Below are positions 8,809-18,768 of a stretch of DNA of 64,000 nucleotides, one piece after another; the first letter of the stretch is position 1; each line of letters opens with the position of its first letter. Source of the stretch: Bacillota bacterium (GTDB taxonomy: Bacteria > Bacillota > Clostridia > Lachnospirales > Lachnospiraceae); NCBI GenBank assembly GCA_023441965.1, contig JAEZNB010000038.1:28337-92336 (forward strand). Direction: 5' to 3'. The position numbers and the translations under genes were made by a program. The notes beneath the pieces were generated by a model. It saw only the letters and a program-made list of their open reading frames with translations, was not told the DNA's origin and did not search any database.

Positions 8809-9340
8809 TTCCTTTTTTGATTTTTCTGCGGGCTAATAATGCACCTAATACCATACTGATCAGCAGAACCCCTGCCGAGATGCCAATCACAAAGGGCCAG
8901 GAGGATAATAAGGGGTCCTTGACCTGTGCCATTCCTGTCTCCATAACAGGGTCCATATACATATCCCCGTCTTTGCCGATAAATCCTCCGTCCATAATTG
9001 GTGCCGGCTCTGAAATTACCATTGTATCTGTCATATTCGTAATTACACCATCCTCTGCTGTGGACGCCTCGACCGGCGCCACTTCTCCTGCTTCCTCCGC
9101 AGCGATTGCTTCCTCGCTTACGACCGTATCCTCCGGTACCACTGTCTCCGCAGCCTCTGTATCTGCTGCAGCCTGCTCCTCTTTTGCAACCGGGACTTTA
9201 TCTTCCTTAGCTACACTGGCCGCCACATCCCGGCTTACTGTACTTTTCGCCCTGGCGTCAGAGGAAATCTTACTCTTAAACTCCTTTTCACTGACAGCCG
9301 TTGCTGTCTGTGTGCTTGTATTCATAACGAAATCCCTCAT
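8789..9340 (-). CDS. Ala/Glu/Val-rich protein with one C-terminal membrane helix
   Basis: I do not recognise this 183-aa protein. Residues 1-140 are low-complexity and rich in Ala, Glu, Val and Thr, without cysteines. A single hydrophobic helix (about 148-170) is followed by a basic stop-transfer RRKIKK. The start at 9340 has GGAGG six bases upstream. It sits between the exported CARDB-like protein and the permease, overlapping the latter, so it is probably an accessory part of the same envelope ABC complex. Orientation cannot be settled; an N-out tail is plausible given the cytoplasmic basic end. Confidence 0.7.
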   Translation of the reverse strand: MRDFVMNTSTQTATAVSEKEFKSKISSDARAKSTVSRDVAASVAKEDKVPVAKEEQAAADTEAAETVVPEDTVVSEEAIAAEEAGEVAPVEASTAEDGVITNMTDTMVISEPAPIMDGGFIGKDGDMYMDPVMETGMAQVKDPLLSSWPFVIGISAGVLLISMVLGALLARRKIKKGIELYED

Positions 9341-9361
9341 TGAGAACCTCCATATATTACT

Positions 9362-11836
9362 TTAATATTTCGCTTCTTCCCTCTTTTGAAGCTTTCTTCT
9401 GTACACTGTGATAATTGTCTTTCTTGTTACGGGAAGGAATATCACGAAGATCAGTATCTGGAGGACGATAAACATCCAGGGCTTCAAAATCTCCTTCTTG
9501 GCCTGTGGCACATTCGGATTAAAGACATCCATTCCTCCGTCACCCATATCAAATCCGGGATCAAAAATCTGTGCCCCGCTCACAAATGTCTCAAATTCTT
9601 TCAGATAGTCCACCTTATCACCGTTACTATCCTCATAAGTAATTCTTAAGATACCCTTTGCCATGCCTTCCATGTTGGGAGTTACCTCGAATTCCTCATA
9701 CCTGGAGGTTCCCTCCGGAACAGTACCTAAGAAATACATATTACCGTCCGCCTTGGAAAAGTCCCCTTCCACGGTTGCAACAACATTATTCAGAGGGGAT
9801 CTGCCCATATTATAGAACTCAAAGGAGAGGAAGGCAGATGATCCCACGGACACGTTACCGTCAAAGGAATAAATATTCACATAATCTACGACAGGTCTTG
9901 CATTTTCTACTGCCTGGAGGGTCAGCTCATTGTTTCTGGTATAACCCTCATCGCTGTTTTCCTTAGGTTTATAGCCATCGAATTCATACTCCAAAACAAC
10001 CAGAATCTTATAGGCTCCTGTCTTTGTATCAGACTTTACCTTCATCTCTAAGGTCTTCTGAACTGTCTCACCGGGTGCGATTTTTTCGATAAAGAAGCTG
10101 TTGCTTCCTCCTGTCGGAGCAAAAATCTCTTCTGCCTGCGTATCCGGCTTCTTAATCGTTACCGTAATATTCTTCGCACTGACAGAGGAATGTGTATTCG
10201 TTATATCAAAGGAAAAATTAAAGGTAGAGCCTGCCATAAGCTGCTCCTGATCAGCAAAATACTGGCTGATAATCAGCTTCGGTATACTGACGCTGTCTTC
10301 GACTACGGTATTCTGAACATTCAGCACCGGTATTCTAACCGAGTCTGCTACACCGCCCTTGTAGCTGTACTTCAGATCTACATAATTGAGTCCTTCCGGG
10401 ATATCCTCCGATACCTTCAGAGGTATGGTAAATGCTTTGCTTTCGCCTGCCTTCAGAAGCTCTATATAGAGGTAGGGATCTGTATTGACCGGGATAAATG
10501 TTTTACCGGTGAGACCCTCTAGGGCAAGCTTCAGCTCCTTGATGTCTGTATTACCCTTATTCTCCAGTTCAAAGGAAACCTTCAGATCCCCACCGGCTAC
10601 GGGCTTCGCAGGAGTCTGACTTACATTCTTGATAATGATGGAGGTCTCCTCCTTTGCAGGCTCCTCTTCCTCTTCCTTCGCAGCAACCTTCAGGTAAAGC
10701 GTCTTGGTCTGTGAGTAAGTAACGCCTTGGGCATCCGTATAGGCTATTTTTAATGTTAACTTGTTCAGTTTTCCTGATGCTCCTTCGCCAAGGATAAGGG
10801 GAAGCTCCAGATTCTTGGAACCGGCCTGGTCTAAGTTGCCAATCTTAATGAAATCACTGTAATAGTTCTTTACCATATTTTCAGTTTCTGCATTCTCAAG
10901 GGTCACCTTTAGATCCTTTGCCCTAGCATCACCGGTATTGCTAAGCACAGCCTTAAGAACAAATTCATCCCCGGGCTTCATATCTTTCGGATAATCGATA
11001 TTATCAATTTCAATATAGGGTGCCTGAGAATTAACGCCTCGTATATTCACATAGATCTGATAGGCAGAGGTTTTCGCATTACCTTCTGCATCCTTGTAAC
11101 TGAAATTCACAGTCAGCGTCTTTATGCCTTCTTTCGTGCTGTCAAGGATCGTTACGGGAAGCTTCACAGAGCTTCTCCCACCCGGCGCAATATCTCCCAG
11201 CTTCATATTATCAGCTGTATAGTTCTTTATGATTCCGCTGTCTCCGTAGTTTATGCTGTAGTAAGCATTATAAGCAGTAATCTCTCCTTCGTTTTTCACA
11301 TAGAAGGACAGATCGATTGCTTCTCCCGGATAACTGTTGTTATAGTCCAAGCCGCTGACAGTCAGCTGGGCAGGAGCCTTCTCTTCCAATATCTTAAATA
11401 TCAGCCCCAGAGAAGAACTGCAGGGGGTTTCATCAAAAAGCTTGCCTTCAACAATCATGGAAATGGGATAGGTCTTTATCGTAGCCGTATCCTTCACAGC
11501 TACGTCAAACTCCGCATAGGTTTTTACCGTAGTATTGATATGATTTGCCAGCTCACCAAACTCTGTTTTGAGTGCCAGATTAGAATAAACAAAGGGTGAA
11601 TTTTCATTCTCATCCCTTACCTTCAGCTTAGGATTAAAAATAAAATTACCTGATGCCTTAAAGGGTATCCGCATATGAACTGTCTCACCGGGTTTCAGGA
11701 CATAGGTGGTATCTCCATCCTCTGTTACTGCAAGCGCAGGTCCCTCATCGGCTTTTGCTATGTATAGATCTCCTATCATTCCCGTTGCGAGCATACATAT
11801 GGTCAGTATCGCAACTACTAATCTCTTCATCTTCAT
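9362..11836 (-). CDS. Exported membrane-anchored protein with CARDB/S-layer-like repeats
   Basis: An 824-aa protein with a signal peptide (about 1-29), a long extracellular part built of four or five immunoglobulin-like units and a C-terminal membrane helix (about 780-802) followed by basic residues. The repeats show the CARDB/COG1361 pattern: an 'N-x-G' turn (ITNTHSS, ENKGNT, SNTGDA), then 'APGE/IAPG' and 'VPVTI'-like strands about every 130 residues. It lies in the ABC operon between the ATPase and the small TM protein. In comparable clusters such proteins act as extracytoplasmic adaptors; binding to a wall polymer or peptide is inference. Confidence 0.8.
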   Translation of the reverse strand: MKMKRLVVAILTICMLATGMIGDLYIAKADEGPALAVTEDGDTTYVLKPGETVHMRIPFKASGNFIFNPKLKVRDENENSPFVYSNLALKTEFGELANHINTTVKTYAEFDVAVKDTATIKTYPISMIVEGKLFDETPCSSSLGLIFKILEEKAPAQLTVSGLDYNNSYPGEAIDLSFYVKNEGEITAYNAYYSINYGDSGIIKNYTADNMKLGDIAPGGRSSVKLPVTILDSTKEGIKTLTVNFSYKDAEGNAKTSAYQIYVNIRGVNSQAPYIEIDNIDYPKDMKPGDEFVLKAVLSNTGDARAKDLKVTLENAETENMVKNYYSDFIKIGNLDQAGSKNLELPLILGEGASGKLNKLTLKIAYTDAQGVTYSQTKTLYLKVAAKEEEEEPAKEETSIIIKNVSQTPAKPVAGGDLKVSFELENKGNTDIKELKLALEGLTGKTFIPVNTDPYLYIELLKAGESKAFTIPLKVSEDIPEGLNYVDLKYSYKGGVADSVRIPVLNVQNTVVEDSVSIPKLIISQYFADQEQLMAGSTFNFSFDITNTHSSVSAKNITVTIKKPDTQAEEIFAPTGGSNSFFIEKIAPGETVQKTLEMKVKSDTKTGAYKILVVLEYEFDGYKPKENSDEGYTRNNELTLQAVENARPVVDYVNIYSFDGNVSVGSSAFLSFEFYNMGRSPLNNVVATVEGDFSKADGNMYFLGTVPEGTSRYEEFEVTPNMEGMAKGILRITYEDSNGDKVDYLKEFETFVSGAQIFDPGFDMGDGGMDVFNPNVPQAKKEILKPWMFIVLQILIFVIFLPVTRKTIITVYRRKLQKREEAKY

Positions 11837-11888
11837 TCTTGCTCCCTCTGCTTCCTATAAAATAATATTTCAGTATCCGATCCGGTTA

Positions 11889-12767
11889 TCAGGATATTTC
11901 CTTCTCAAGCAGCTCCTCCTTGAGGGGTTGCTCCTCCTTGAGAGGTTGCTCCTCCTGGGGAGATTGTTCCTCTTGGTAAGCCAGCTCCTCCCGGGAAGCT
12001 TGCTCTTCCTGGGATTCTTGCTCCGCCCGGGAAACCTGTTCCTCCGGATCAGGATCTTCCTCCTGCTTTCTCACATATTCTATCTCTTCAATCTTACCAT
12101 CGAAGATATGGATAATCCGATCCGCATATTCCGTGAGTCTCTTATCATGAGTTACCATGACGATGGTCTGGTGTTTGGCTTCAGCCATGGATTTAATCAG
12201 ATCCATAACCTCCTTGGAGGTCTTGGAATCCAGGTTACCGGTCGGTTCATCGGCGAATACAATCTCGGGATCACTTACAAAGGCCCTCGCGATACCGACT
12301 CTCTGCTGCTGACCACCGCTCATCTGCTTGGGCTTATGCTTCAGTCTCGCTCCCAGCCCTACCTTCTTAAGCATTTCCCTGGCCAGCCGCTTCCTCTTCC
12401 TTGCACCGATATGCTTGAATATCAGGGGAAGCTCCACATTCTCTAAGGCAGTCATGGAATTCATCAGGTTATAGGATTGAAATACAAAGCCCAGATAATT
12501 CTGCCGGAACTTTGCCAGACTTTTCTCGCTCATTTTATGTATATGTCTTCCTTTTATGATAATCTGGCCACCGGAAATCTTCTCTATCCCAGCCATCAGA
12601 TTCAGCAGGGTCGATTTACCGGAACCGGACGCACCATAAAGGCAGCAGAACTCACCCTTTTTAATGGTGAAGCTGACATCGTCCACGGCACAGATCCGTT
12701 CATTTCCCATCCGGTAGATCTTCTTCACATTTTTAAGTTCAATGATATTCTCTTCCTTATTCTTCAT
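11889..12767 (-). CDS. ABC transporter ATP-binding protein with acidic repeat tail
   Basis: The LolD/MacB-class ATPase of the operon (292 aa). Walker A is GASGSGKS (45-52), the signature is SGGQQQR (150-156), Walker B EIVFADE (168-174), and the switch His is H207. After the normal domain end (about 232) comes an unusual tail of about 55 residues with repeated EEQ/EEL units (EEQVS, EEQAS, EEQSP, EEQPL), at least six degenerate copies. The tail is acidic and probably unstructured. The first gene of the operon at 7453-12767; a promoter with 11-bp-period repeats precedes it. Confidence 0.92.
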   Translation of the reverse strand: MKNKEENIIELKNVKKIYRMGNERICAVDDVSFTIKKGEFCCLYGASGSGKSTLLNLMAGIEKISGGQIIIKGRHIHKMSEKSLAKFRQNYLGFVFQSYNLMNSMTALENVELPLIFKHIGARKRKRLAREMLKKVGLGARLKHKPKQMSGGQQQRVGIARAFVSDPEIVFADEPTGNLDSKTSKEVMDLIKSMAEAKHQTIVMVTHDKRLTEYADRIIHIFDGKIEEIEYVRKQEEDPDPEEQVSRAEQESQEEQASREELAYQEEQSPQEEQPLKEEQPLKEELLEKEIS

Positions 12768-12835
12768 TCAGCACCTTCTCTGCTCATATAAGTCGAATCA
12801 CCTCAGCTGGTGAGCTCCTCTCCCCACCATGCTAC

Positions 12836-12883
12836 ACTATAATTATTAAGTATTGACTAACTATTTTCTTAAGATTTTCTTAC
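12836..12883 (-). promoter_or_regulatory. Promoter of the ABC operon with 11-bp-period repeats
   Basis: On the minus strand GTAAGA (12883-12878), TTAAGA (12872-12867) and GTTAGT (12861-12856) follow at exact 11-bp steps, and a TATAGT -10 box lies at 12841-12836. The repeats cover the -35 region, the position of a class II OmpR-family activator. The first two units resemble the VanR-like repeats at 99-126 and 2040-2067, which suggests shared control. The third unit is weak. Confidence 0.45.
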
Positions 12884-12899
12884 GCTATGTTAAATATTA

Positions 12900-14114
12900 T
12901 TAAAGGCTGTCAGCTTTATCGTTTTCGGTCTGGAGCCCAGGGTTGGCTCCTTCCTTTTTGGCCATTCTGTTATCGATAAAGCGGACAAATACCAGCTTCA
13001 CATAAGCACCCACCGGAACTGCCAGCAGCATCCCAAGGAAGCCTCCGATTGCACTTCCAAAGATCAGGGAGATGATGATGACCAAGGGGTGGATCTTGAT
13101 CGACCGGCTAAGAAGCTTGGGTCCGATCATATTTCCATCAATAAATTGGATCACAGCCAGTGCCAGAATGGATACGAAGAGAACCCGCGTCTCTCCATTG
13201 ATCAGGCACACGACTGTGGTACCGATATAGGCAATAATCGGACCGAAGTAAGGGATCAGATTGCCGATTCCCGCCAGGATTCCGATTACAATCGCAAAAT
13301 TAACACCGGTAATGGATAAGGTCAGACTGATCAGAATCATCATGACAAAGGCATCCGTCAGCTGTCCTCTGATATAGCCTGAGAAAACCTGATCCAGATC
13401 ACGGATGACCGAAACGGTCTTTTTGTTAAAGCTTTCCGGAAAAAGTGCCTTCCAGACCCTACGGACATATTCCATAAACATTCTTCCGTCGATCATAAAG
13501 TAAAAACCGATGATAAAGCTGAAGATGATCGTGGTCAGATAGCTTGAGATATTGGTCAGGGAGTTCACGGTTCCCTTCACGAAATTCAGCAGGGAACTCA
13601 TAATATATTCCGTCGCATCCTTCACATATTCCTCCAGTTCCTCGGACCGGATCTCCAGGTTCCCCAGCTTACTTTTGATGGAGTTATAGAAGCCTTCGAA
13701 GCTATCCAGAAATTCTTCGCCCAACCGGATAATATCATCAAAATTAGCCAGCCGCAGCTGTCTGGTCACACTATAGACCAGCATGGTAATCAGCCCTACT
13801 ATGGCTATAAAGAGAAGGGCGACGGACAGTACTGCGGATATGGTTCTGGGCCGCTTGATTTTTTTAAGGATTTTGGTTTTTCTGATTTTTCTTTCAAACA
13901 GACTGACCACCGGGTCCATGAGATATGCAAATACATAGCCCAGGATCACCGGCTTAATCACCCGCAGAATCCATCCGATGCCATTCATAAATTTTCGCGC
14001 CAGCAAAGGGGCATTGTCCGCAATTAAGGACAGACAATAAATGATGACACAGGTGATGATTACATATAAGGATATCTGAGCATATTTTCTGTTGAACTTA
14101 TCCCTCCAATTCAT
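12900..14114 (-). CDS. AI-2E/PerM-family membrane transporter
   Basis: A 404-aa polytopic protein of the AI-2E transporter (PF01594, formerly UPF0118) family. There are about eight hydrophobic segments: two near the N terminus (20-60), one at about 85-110, then five from about 195 to 375. The family signature region reads IGNLIPYFGPIIAYIGT. Members include AI-2 exporters and Na+/H+ antiporters, so the substrate cannot be named. The start is 9 nt after the cytidylate-kinase-like gene, which suggests co-transcription; its own ribosome binding site is weak. Confidence 0.88.
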   Translation of the reverse strand: MNWRDKFNRKYAQISLYVIITCVIIYCLSLIADNAPLLARKFMNGIGWILRVIKPVILGYVFAYLMDPVVSLFERKIRKTKILKKIKRPRTISAVLSVALLFIAIVGLITMLVYSVTRQLRLANFDDIIRLGEEFLDSFEGFYNSIKSKLGNLEIRSEELEEYVKDATEYIMSSLLNFVKGTVNSLTNISSYLTTIIFSFIIGFYFMIDGRMFMEYVRRVWKALFPESFNKKTVSVIRDLDQVFSGYIRGQLTDAFVMMILISLTLSITGVNFAIVIGILAGIGNLIPYFGPIIAYIGTTVVCLINGETRVLFVSILALAVIQFIDGNMIGPKLLSRSIKIHPLVIIISLIFGSAIGGFLGMLLAVPVGAYVKLVFVRFIDNRMAKKEGANPGLQTENDKADSL

Positions 14115-14123
14115 ACTTGACCG

Positions 14124-14744
14124 CTAGCCCCTTTCTCCATATTCCAGGAAGCCTGCGATCAGCTGAACTGCGTTATCGATACCGACGTAGTCGCTCTTGA
14201 TGGAAAGGTGGTAGTTCTCAGCTCTTCCCCATTTCTCGCTGGCGTGATAGTTATAGTAATTTGCCCTTCGTTTATCTGTCTTCAGGATCTCATCCTCTGC
14301 CTTATTCTCAGGAAGCTGATATAGGCGGACTGCCCTATCCTTCCGGAAGGAAAGGTCTGCCCATATAAAGACATGCACCACTTGGGGATGGTCCCTAAGA
14401 ATGTAATCGGCACATCTGCCGACAATGACGCAGGGTCCCTCCTTTGCCACCTTCCGTATCACATTGGATTGGGCCAGATAGATCTGGTCATCCAGAGACA
14501 GGTGGGTAAAACCGATTTCCTGATTTCCATAAGCATTCATACCCATGGCGATCGAATACAGGAGGCTGTTGCTCGCCTTCTTCTCCGCATTCTCAAACAC
14601 ACTTTCCGAGAAGCCGCTCTCCTTCGCTGCCCGTGTGATGATCTCCTTATCGTAAAATGGAATCCCCAGCTTCTTTGCCAGCTTCTCACCGATTTCTCTG
14701 CCGCCGCTGCCAAACTGTCTGCTGATGGTGATAATTTTATTCAT
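14124..14744 (-). CDS. Cytidylate kinase-like family protein
   Basis: A P-loop NMP-kinase-like protein of the 'cytidylate kinase-like' family (206 aa from the chosen start). GGAG lies 8 nt before ATG 14744; a start 18 nt earlier (14762) is possible. The P-loop region reads ISRQFGSGGREIGEKLAKK, typical of this family rather than of canonical Cmk. Other recognisable parts are the GRCADYIL motif and the lid-like RAVRLYQLP and DKRRANYY stretches. The true substrate of the family is unsettled. It is probably co-transcribed with the AI-2E permease. Confidence 0.82.
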   Translation of the reverse strand: MNKIITISRQFGSGGREIGEKLAKKLGIPFYDKEIITRAAKESGFSESVFENAEKKASNSLLYSIAMGMNAYGNQEIGFTHLSLDDQIYLAQSNVIRKVAKEGPCVIVGRCADYILRDHPQVVHVFIWADLSFRKDRAVRLYQLPENKAEDEILKTDKRRANYYNYHASEKWGRAENYHLSIKSDYVGIDNAVQLIAGFLEYGERG

Positions 14745-14835
14745 ATTGGTCACTCCATTCATTTCTGATGATTATGCTTCCATATAAGTATACCACAGAA
14801 GAAGGTAAGTAAGAAGCGTTTTTTCCTGTATTTGT

Positions 14836-17430
14836 CTATCTGAACATGAGCTTTAAGTAGCCCCGCTTCAGTGGTGAGGCAGCCTCTATGAGCTTACTCC
14901 TGGCCTCCCCATAAAATGCTTCCACTTCCTGCAGCTCTCTCTCACTGATGGTACTTCTTCCGAATCTGGCCTTCCTTACATGGTCCATGCAGGACTCAAA
15001 GGTCTCTTGATCTATAGATACACAATGCTCCTTCACATAGGCCAGGTTATCCTCCAGGCACCTGCTTTTCTTCGGCAGCAGCCTGCAATGGAGCAGCAGC
15101 CGTTCCAGCCGTCGGTAGAGGAAGAGGGCATTCTTGTTGCGGTCACTGATTGCTGCCCGTCTTCTCCTTTGATGAACGATCAGGAAGAAAATAATTCCAA
15201 GGGAGACCGGAAGCGCCCCGACCAGCAGCAGGAAGGGCAGCTTTGAGGCCTTCGAATCCTTCTTTGTACCAGGCGGTAAGGTTCCCTTGGATTGATCCTC
15301 TTCCTTTACCTCCGGTGTCGTCGTAGGGGTGGGGGTAGGCTCCTGCTTCTCCTCCTCCGGCTTCGTAGGTTCGGGAGCCGTGGTAGGGGTTGCCTTTGCC
15401 TCCTCCTCAGGTCTGTTCTCATTCACATCCATCGCCTCTCCGACCACCCGTTCGGCATTCTCCACACTGGCACCGGGGGTAAACTCCACGGGAAACCAGC
15501 CAAAGCCATCCACATATACCTCTGCCCAGGCATGGGCATTATAATCCTTGACAGTAATCTCTACCTGGGTATCCTTCTGATCAAAATAGCGTATATTCGA
15601 ATAGGTTGAAACCATTTCATAATCCAGCTGCTTCTCAAACCTGATATCTGTTGTATTGATTGCATATCCCTCCACATATCTGGCGGGATAGCCCAGGGAT
15701 CTCAGCATCATTACACCTGCGGAAGCAAAGTGGGAGCAGTAGCCAACCTTATTCTCATAGAGGAAGTATTCCACGAAATCCTTATCCTTGGGAAGCTTAC
15801 CCGGGGATAAGGTATACTGAGCGTTATTGTGCAGATAATCCTTCACATAGGAAACTGCCTTGTCCAGGGTGTCTACCCGAGACCCAATCCTCCCCCTGGT
15901 AAATTCACTTCTCAAACGGTCCAATCCTTGATCAGGAAGCTTGGTGTAGTTATCATAAACAAAATCCCTGTAAAGCTTCTCATACTTATCGTAGTCACTC
16001 AGCCTACTCTGCGAGTACTTCAGATAATCCGCCAGCTTGTCATCCATCCTTAAGGAAAAATAAAAGTCAAATTCATAGCTTTCGTCCTTACCGGCAGGAA
16101 CAGCATATAGGTCATTCTTATATTTCGCAGCTTCACTGTCTGCAAAAATCGTCATGTAGGGCGCATAAATGTGATTCTTATTGGCATTCTCGTAATCAAT
16201 CCTGATGATACCCTTCTTAAACTCATAAAGAAAGGAATCAGTAACCCGATTGGGATTACCTGAAGCATCACTGACAATCAGGGGGATCTGGCTAAGAAAA
16301 TAGGACGTCATATTCATCGGCTGAAGGCGCTCCGAAGGCAGGAGCTTTAGAATCTCTTCGTACCGCTTCTCTGTCTCCTTGGAATAGCCTTCCCAACTGT
16401 TTCCCGTATAGACAGCTCCGGCAAAGCCCTTCAGATAGATTCCCTCTGAGATGGACTTTAAGGGCACCGAGATTGTCATCTGCTCGGTCTCGTTGTAGCT
16501 GACCTGGTCTACTTGTCCCAGCTTACCGGAATTTAAGCCACCGCTGCCACTGCTATTGCGGCTGGGAAGCCAGTCTGCCTCGTTGATTTTATCCGATACA
16601 TCCTCCCAGGAGAAGTTAAATAGGAAGTCCTGTATCTCACTCTTCGCTGTCCTTATCCCTTCCAGTTCCTCATATTTCTCCTCCGGTACGGCCAGCTTCA
16701 TCATCTGGAACAGAACAAATACCAGGATGGTTAGAATTAGGGCTGCATTGCAGTTAATCCTGTGAAGCATGTGTTTCTGCTCCTTATAGGAGGCTTGTCC
16801 TGCCCCATAAGATCTGCTGATAAATATCACTGTAAGGAAATAGATCAGAAGATTGGTCTCTGAAGGCGTTATTCCCAGGGCGAAGCTTCCTGCGACCGGC
16901 AGCAGCAGGATGATATCACATAGGGACAGTAGTTTGCTCCGTACCACAGAATAAGCCAGTAAAGCAATAATCGGTATGACAATCATGATAATCAGCAGCG
17001 TCACATCCTCCATAGCGGTGGAGTAACGGGCCTTAAAGTGGATGACAACCGTCTCGTAGTAGGAAGAGACCTGCTCCAGGATGGCATTCTCCAGGATATA
17101 AAAGCCATTTTGCAGCTGCCCGAAATACTTCTTTCCAACAGCCAGATAAAGGACCAGTGAAGCAATCAGCTTAAGGATATCATAATGGGGATAGAGTACC
17201 ATAAGATAAATCATAATCCCGCATAGGAGCAATACCGTCAGTAAGCGGCTACCTACTACGGGCAGGGATAGGGAATCAATTAGGATAGAGACAGCACAAT
17301 AGCTTCCCGCCAGAACGGCTAAGAGCTGAAGGCATCTTAAGAAGGCAGGAAACCCCGCCTTCTTCGTATCTACCATGTAGATCGTATTGTTTATGACAAT
17401 TCCGTCCTTTATTTTATGACTCAAATCCAC
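14836..17430 (-). CDS. Transglutaminase-domain membrane protein (TgpA-like)
   Basis: An 864-aa protein. The first 250 residues hold about seven membrane helices, then an extracellular linker leads to a transglutaminase/protease-like core with catalytic Cys565 in GYCSHFASAG, His in NAHAWAEVYV and Asp/Glu in the WFPVEFTP strand. A Pro/Thr/Glu-rich spacer (PTPTPTTTP type), a further membrane helix and a cytoplasmic tail follow. It is the third gene of a MoxR-DUF58-transglutaminase operon, a widespread set of unknown substrate thought to act on envelope proteins. Only 9 nt separate it from the DUF58 gene. Confidence 0.9.
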   Translation of the reverse strand: MDLSHKIKDGIVINNTIYMVDTKKAGFPAFLRCLQLLAVLAGSYCAVSILIDSLSLPVVGSRLLTVLLLCGIMIYLMVLYPHYDILKLIASLVLYLAVGKKYFGQLQNGFYILENAILEQVSSYYETVVIHFKARYSTAMEDVTLLIIMIVIPIIALLAYSVVRSKLLSLCDIILLLPVAGSFALGITPSETNLLIYFLTVIFISRSYGAGQASYKEQKHMLHRINCNAALILTILVFVLFQMMKLAVPEEKYEELEGIRTAKSEIQDFLFNFSWEDVSDKINEADWLPSRNSSGSGGLNSGKLGQVDQVSYNETEQMTISVPLKSISEGIYLKGFAGAVYTGNSWEGYSKETEKRYEEILKLLPSERLQPMNMTSYFLSQIPLIVSDASGNPNRVTDSFLYEFKKGIIRIDYENANKNHIYAPYMTIFADSEAAKYKNDLYAVPAGKDESYEFDFYFSLRMDDKLADYLKYSQSRLSDYDKYEKLYRDFVYDNYTKLPDQGLDRLRSEFTRGRIGSRVDTLDKAVSYVKDYLHNNAQYTLSPGKLPKDKDFVEYFLYENKVGYCSHFASAGVMMLRSLGYPARYVEGYAINTTDIRFEKQLDYEMVSTYSNIRYFDQKDTQVEITVKDYNAHAWAEVYVDGFGWFPVEFTPGASVENAERVVGEAMDVNENRPEEEAKATPTTAPEPTKPEEEKQEPTPTPTTTPEVKEEDQSKGTLPPGTKKDSKASKLPFLLLVGALPVSLGIIFFLIVHQRRRRAAISDRNKNALFLYRRLERLLLHCRLLPKKSRCLEDNLAYVKEHCVSIDQETFESCMDHVRKARFGRSTISERELQEVEAFYGEARSKLIEAASPLKRGYLKLMFR

Positions 17431-17439
17431 ACCAACCTT

Positions 17440-18690
17440 CTATCCAAGCTTCAGACTCTCCAGATTCCCACTCACATTTCCGGTGTCTACCGATAAGAGG
17501 CCTATTCCCATCTCACCAAGCTTCTTCATCACTTCCTCTGCAATCGGAAGCTTGATTCTGATACTCCCGTTATGGACCTCAGAATATCTGGCAGTATCAT
17601 TGACATATATGATCTGTCTTATATTCGCCTTAATAAAGGACAGGGATTCCAGCTGGGGCCCGTTCACCTCTCCGGTAACATAGAAGAGGTCTGTATATTG
17701 GTCGTTCGGATGCTCTGCCAGATAGGCAGTCATCACATCGACTCCCCCGGAATAAGGTCCGGTCTGCAGTAATCCATCCACTGCCTCGAACAGATCCTTC
17801 TCATTCACGATACGAACCCGTCTGCAGCAGCCATGTCCTTCATCATACCAGGAGAAATAATGAATTTGTCCCTTCAGCAGGAAGGAGTAGGATAAGGACA
17901 GGGCACATTCCATCAGGGCATCCATATATACCAGGAGATCCTCCTCAGTGGGGATACTCAAATTAGCAAAAATCAGCATGGAGCAGTTTAAGGGATCGCT
18001 GAACTCCTTGATCATCAGCTGGTCCTGCTTCATGCTGAGCTTCCAATGGATTCTGGTAGGTCTGTCCCCCTCCCTGTATTCCCGGATCATGAATACTTCG
18101 GAGGGATCATCTCCACTCTTTACCGTCGAGAAGTAATCGCTTTCCACCTGCATCCGGGAACGGTTCAGCAGCTCATCCTCGGTAAGCTCATGAAACGCCG
18201 GCAGAATGGCTATTTTCAGTTCTCCCTTCAGCCTTCTTCTTAAGGAGAACAGCTTCAGATAATCATAAATTTTTACCTTTGACAGGGATATCTCCAGATT
18301 GCCTGCATGCTCCGACATCAGGTTAATGGTTACGGTTGCCCTGCTTTTGGCATCTGCCGATGCCATAAACTCCTTCTTATATGTCTTACCTGAGAAGGAG
18401 TTGCTGTAGCTTATGGTGAGCTGTATACCGGACGCCGGGAAGATCGAAGAATTGGTAATCTGGATAGAAAGCGGAATCATCTCTCCCTTGCCTGCAACAT
18501 GGATGGCAGAAACCAGCTCTACCCTTACCATCCCATAGACATAGCTTAATAAGGCAAACATCAGGAACGGCAGTCCGACAACCGTAAGAAAAATGATTCC
18601 CATAAAATATACATTATATAAAATTGAGAGAAGGCCGATCGTGGCCAATAAAACGAGATATCTGATCTTATTCTGTATCATCTGCTGCAC
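17440..18690 (-). CDS. DUF58 protein (MoxR-partner, von Willebrand-like)
   Basis: A 416-aa protein with two N-terminal membrane helices (about 10-50), a beta-rich segment and the DUF58 core with the family motif EGDRPTRIHWKLSMK and a following IKEF. DUF58 proteins pair with MoxR AAA+ ATPases and are thought to be their substrate or effector. It lies between moxR (78 nt upstream) and the transglutaminase gene (9 nt downstream), on one transcript. Confidence 0.9.
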   Translation of the reverse strand: MQQMIQNKIRYLVLLATIGLLSILYNVYFMGIIFLTVVGLPFLMFALLSYVYGMVRVELVSAIHVAGKGEMIPLSIQITNSSIFPASGIQLTISYSNSFSGKTYKKEFMASADAKSRATVTINLMSEHAGNLEISLSKVKIYDYLKLFSLRRRLKGELKIAILPAFHELTEDELLNRSRMQVESDYFSTVKSGDDPSEVFMIREYREGDRPTRIHWKLSMKQDQLMIKEFSDPLNCSMLIFANLSIPTEEDLLVYMDALMECALSLSYSFLLKGQIHYFSWYDEGHGCCRRVRIVNEKDLFEAVDGLLQTGPYSGGVDVMTAYLAEHPNDQYTDLFYVTGEVNGPQLESLSFIKANIRQIIYVNDTARYSEVHNGSIRIKLPIAEEVMKKLGEMGIGLLSVDTGNVSGNLESLKLG

Positions 18691-18768
18691 CTGCTTCTTA
18701 TGCTTCCATCCTTAGGTCTGAAGACTGCTCCGCTCTATCCTGCCTTCCGCCTTCCTGATCAGGGCTTT

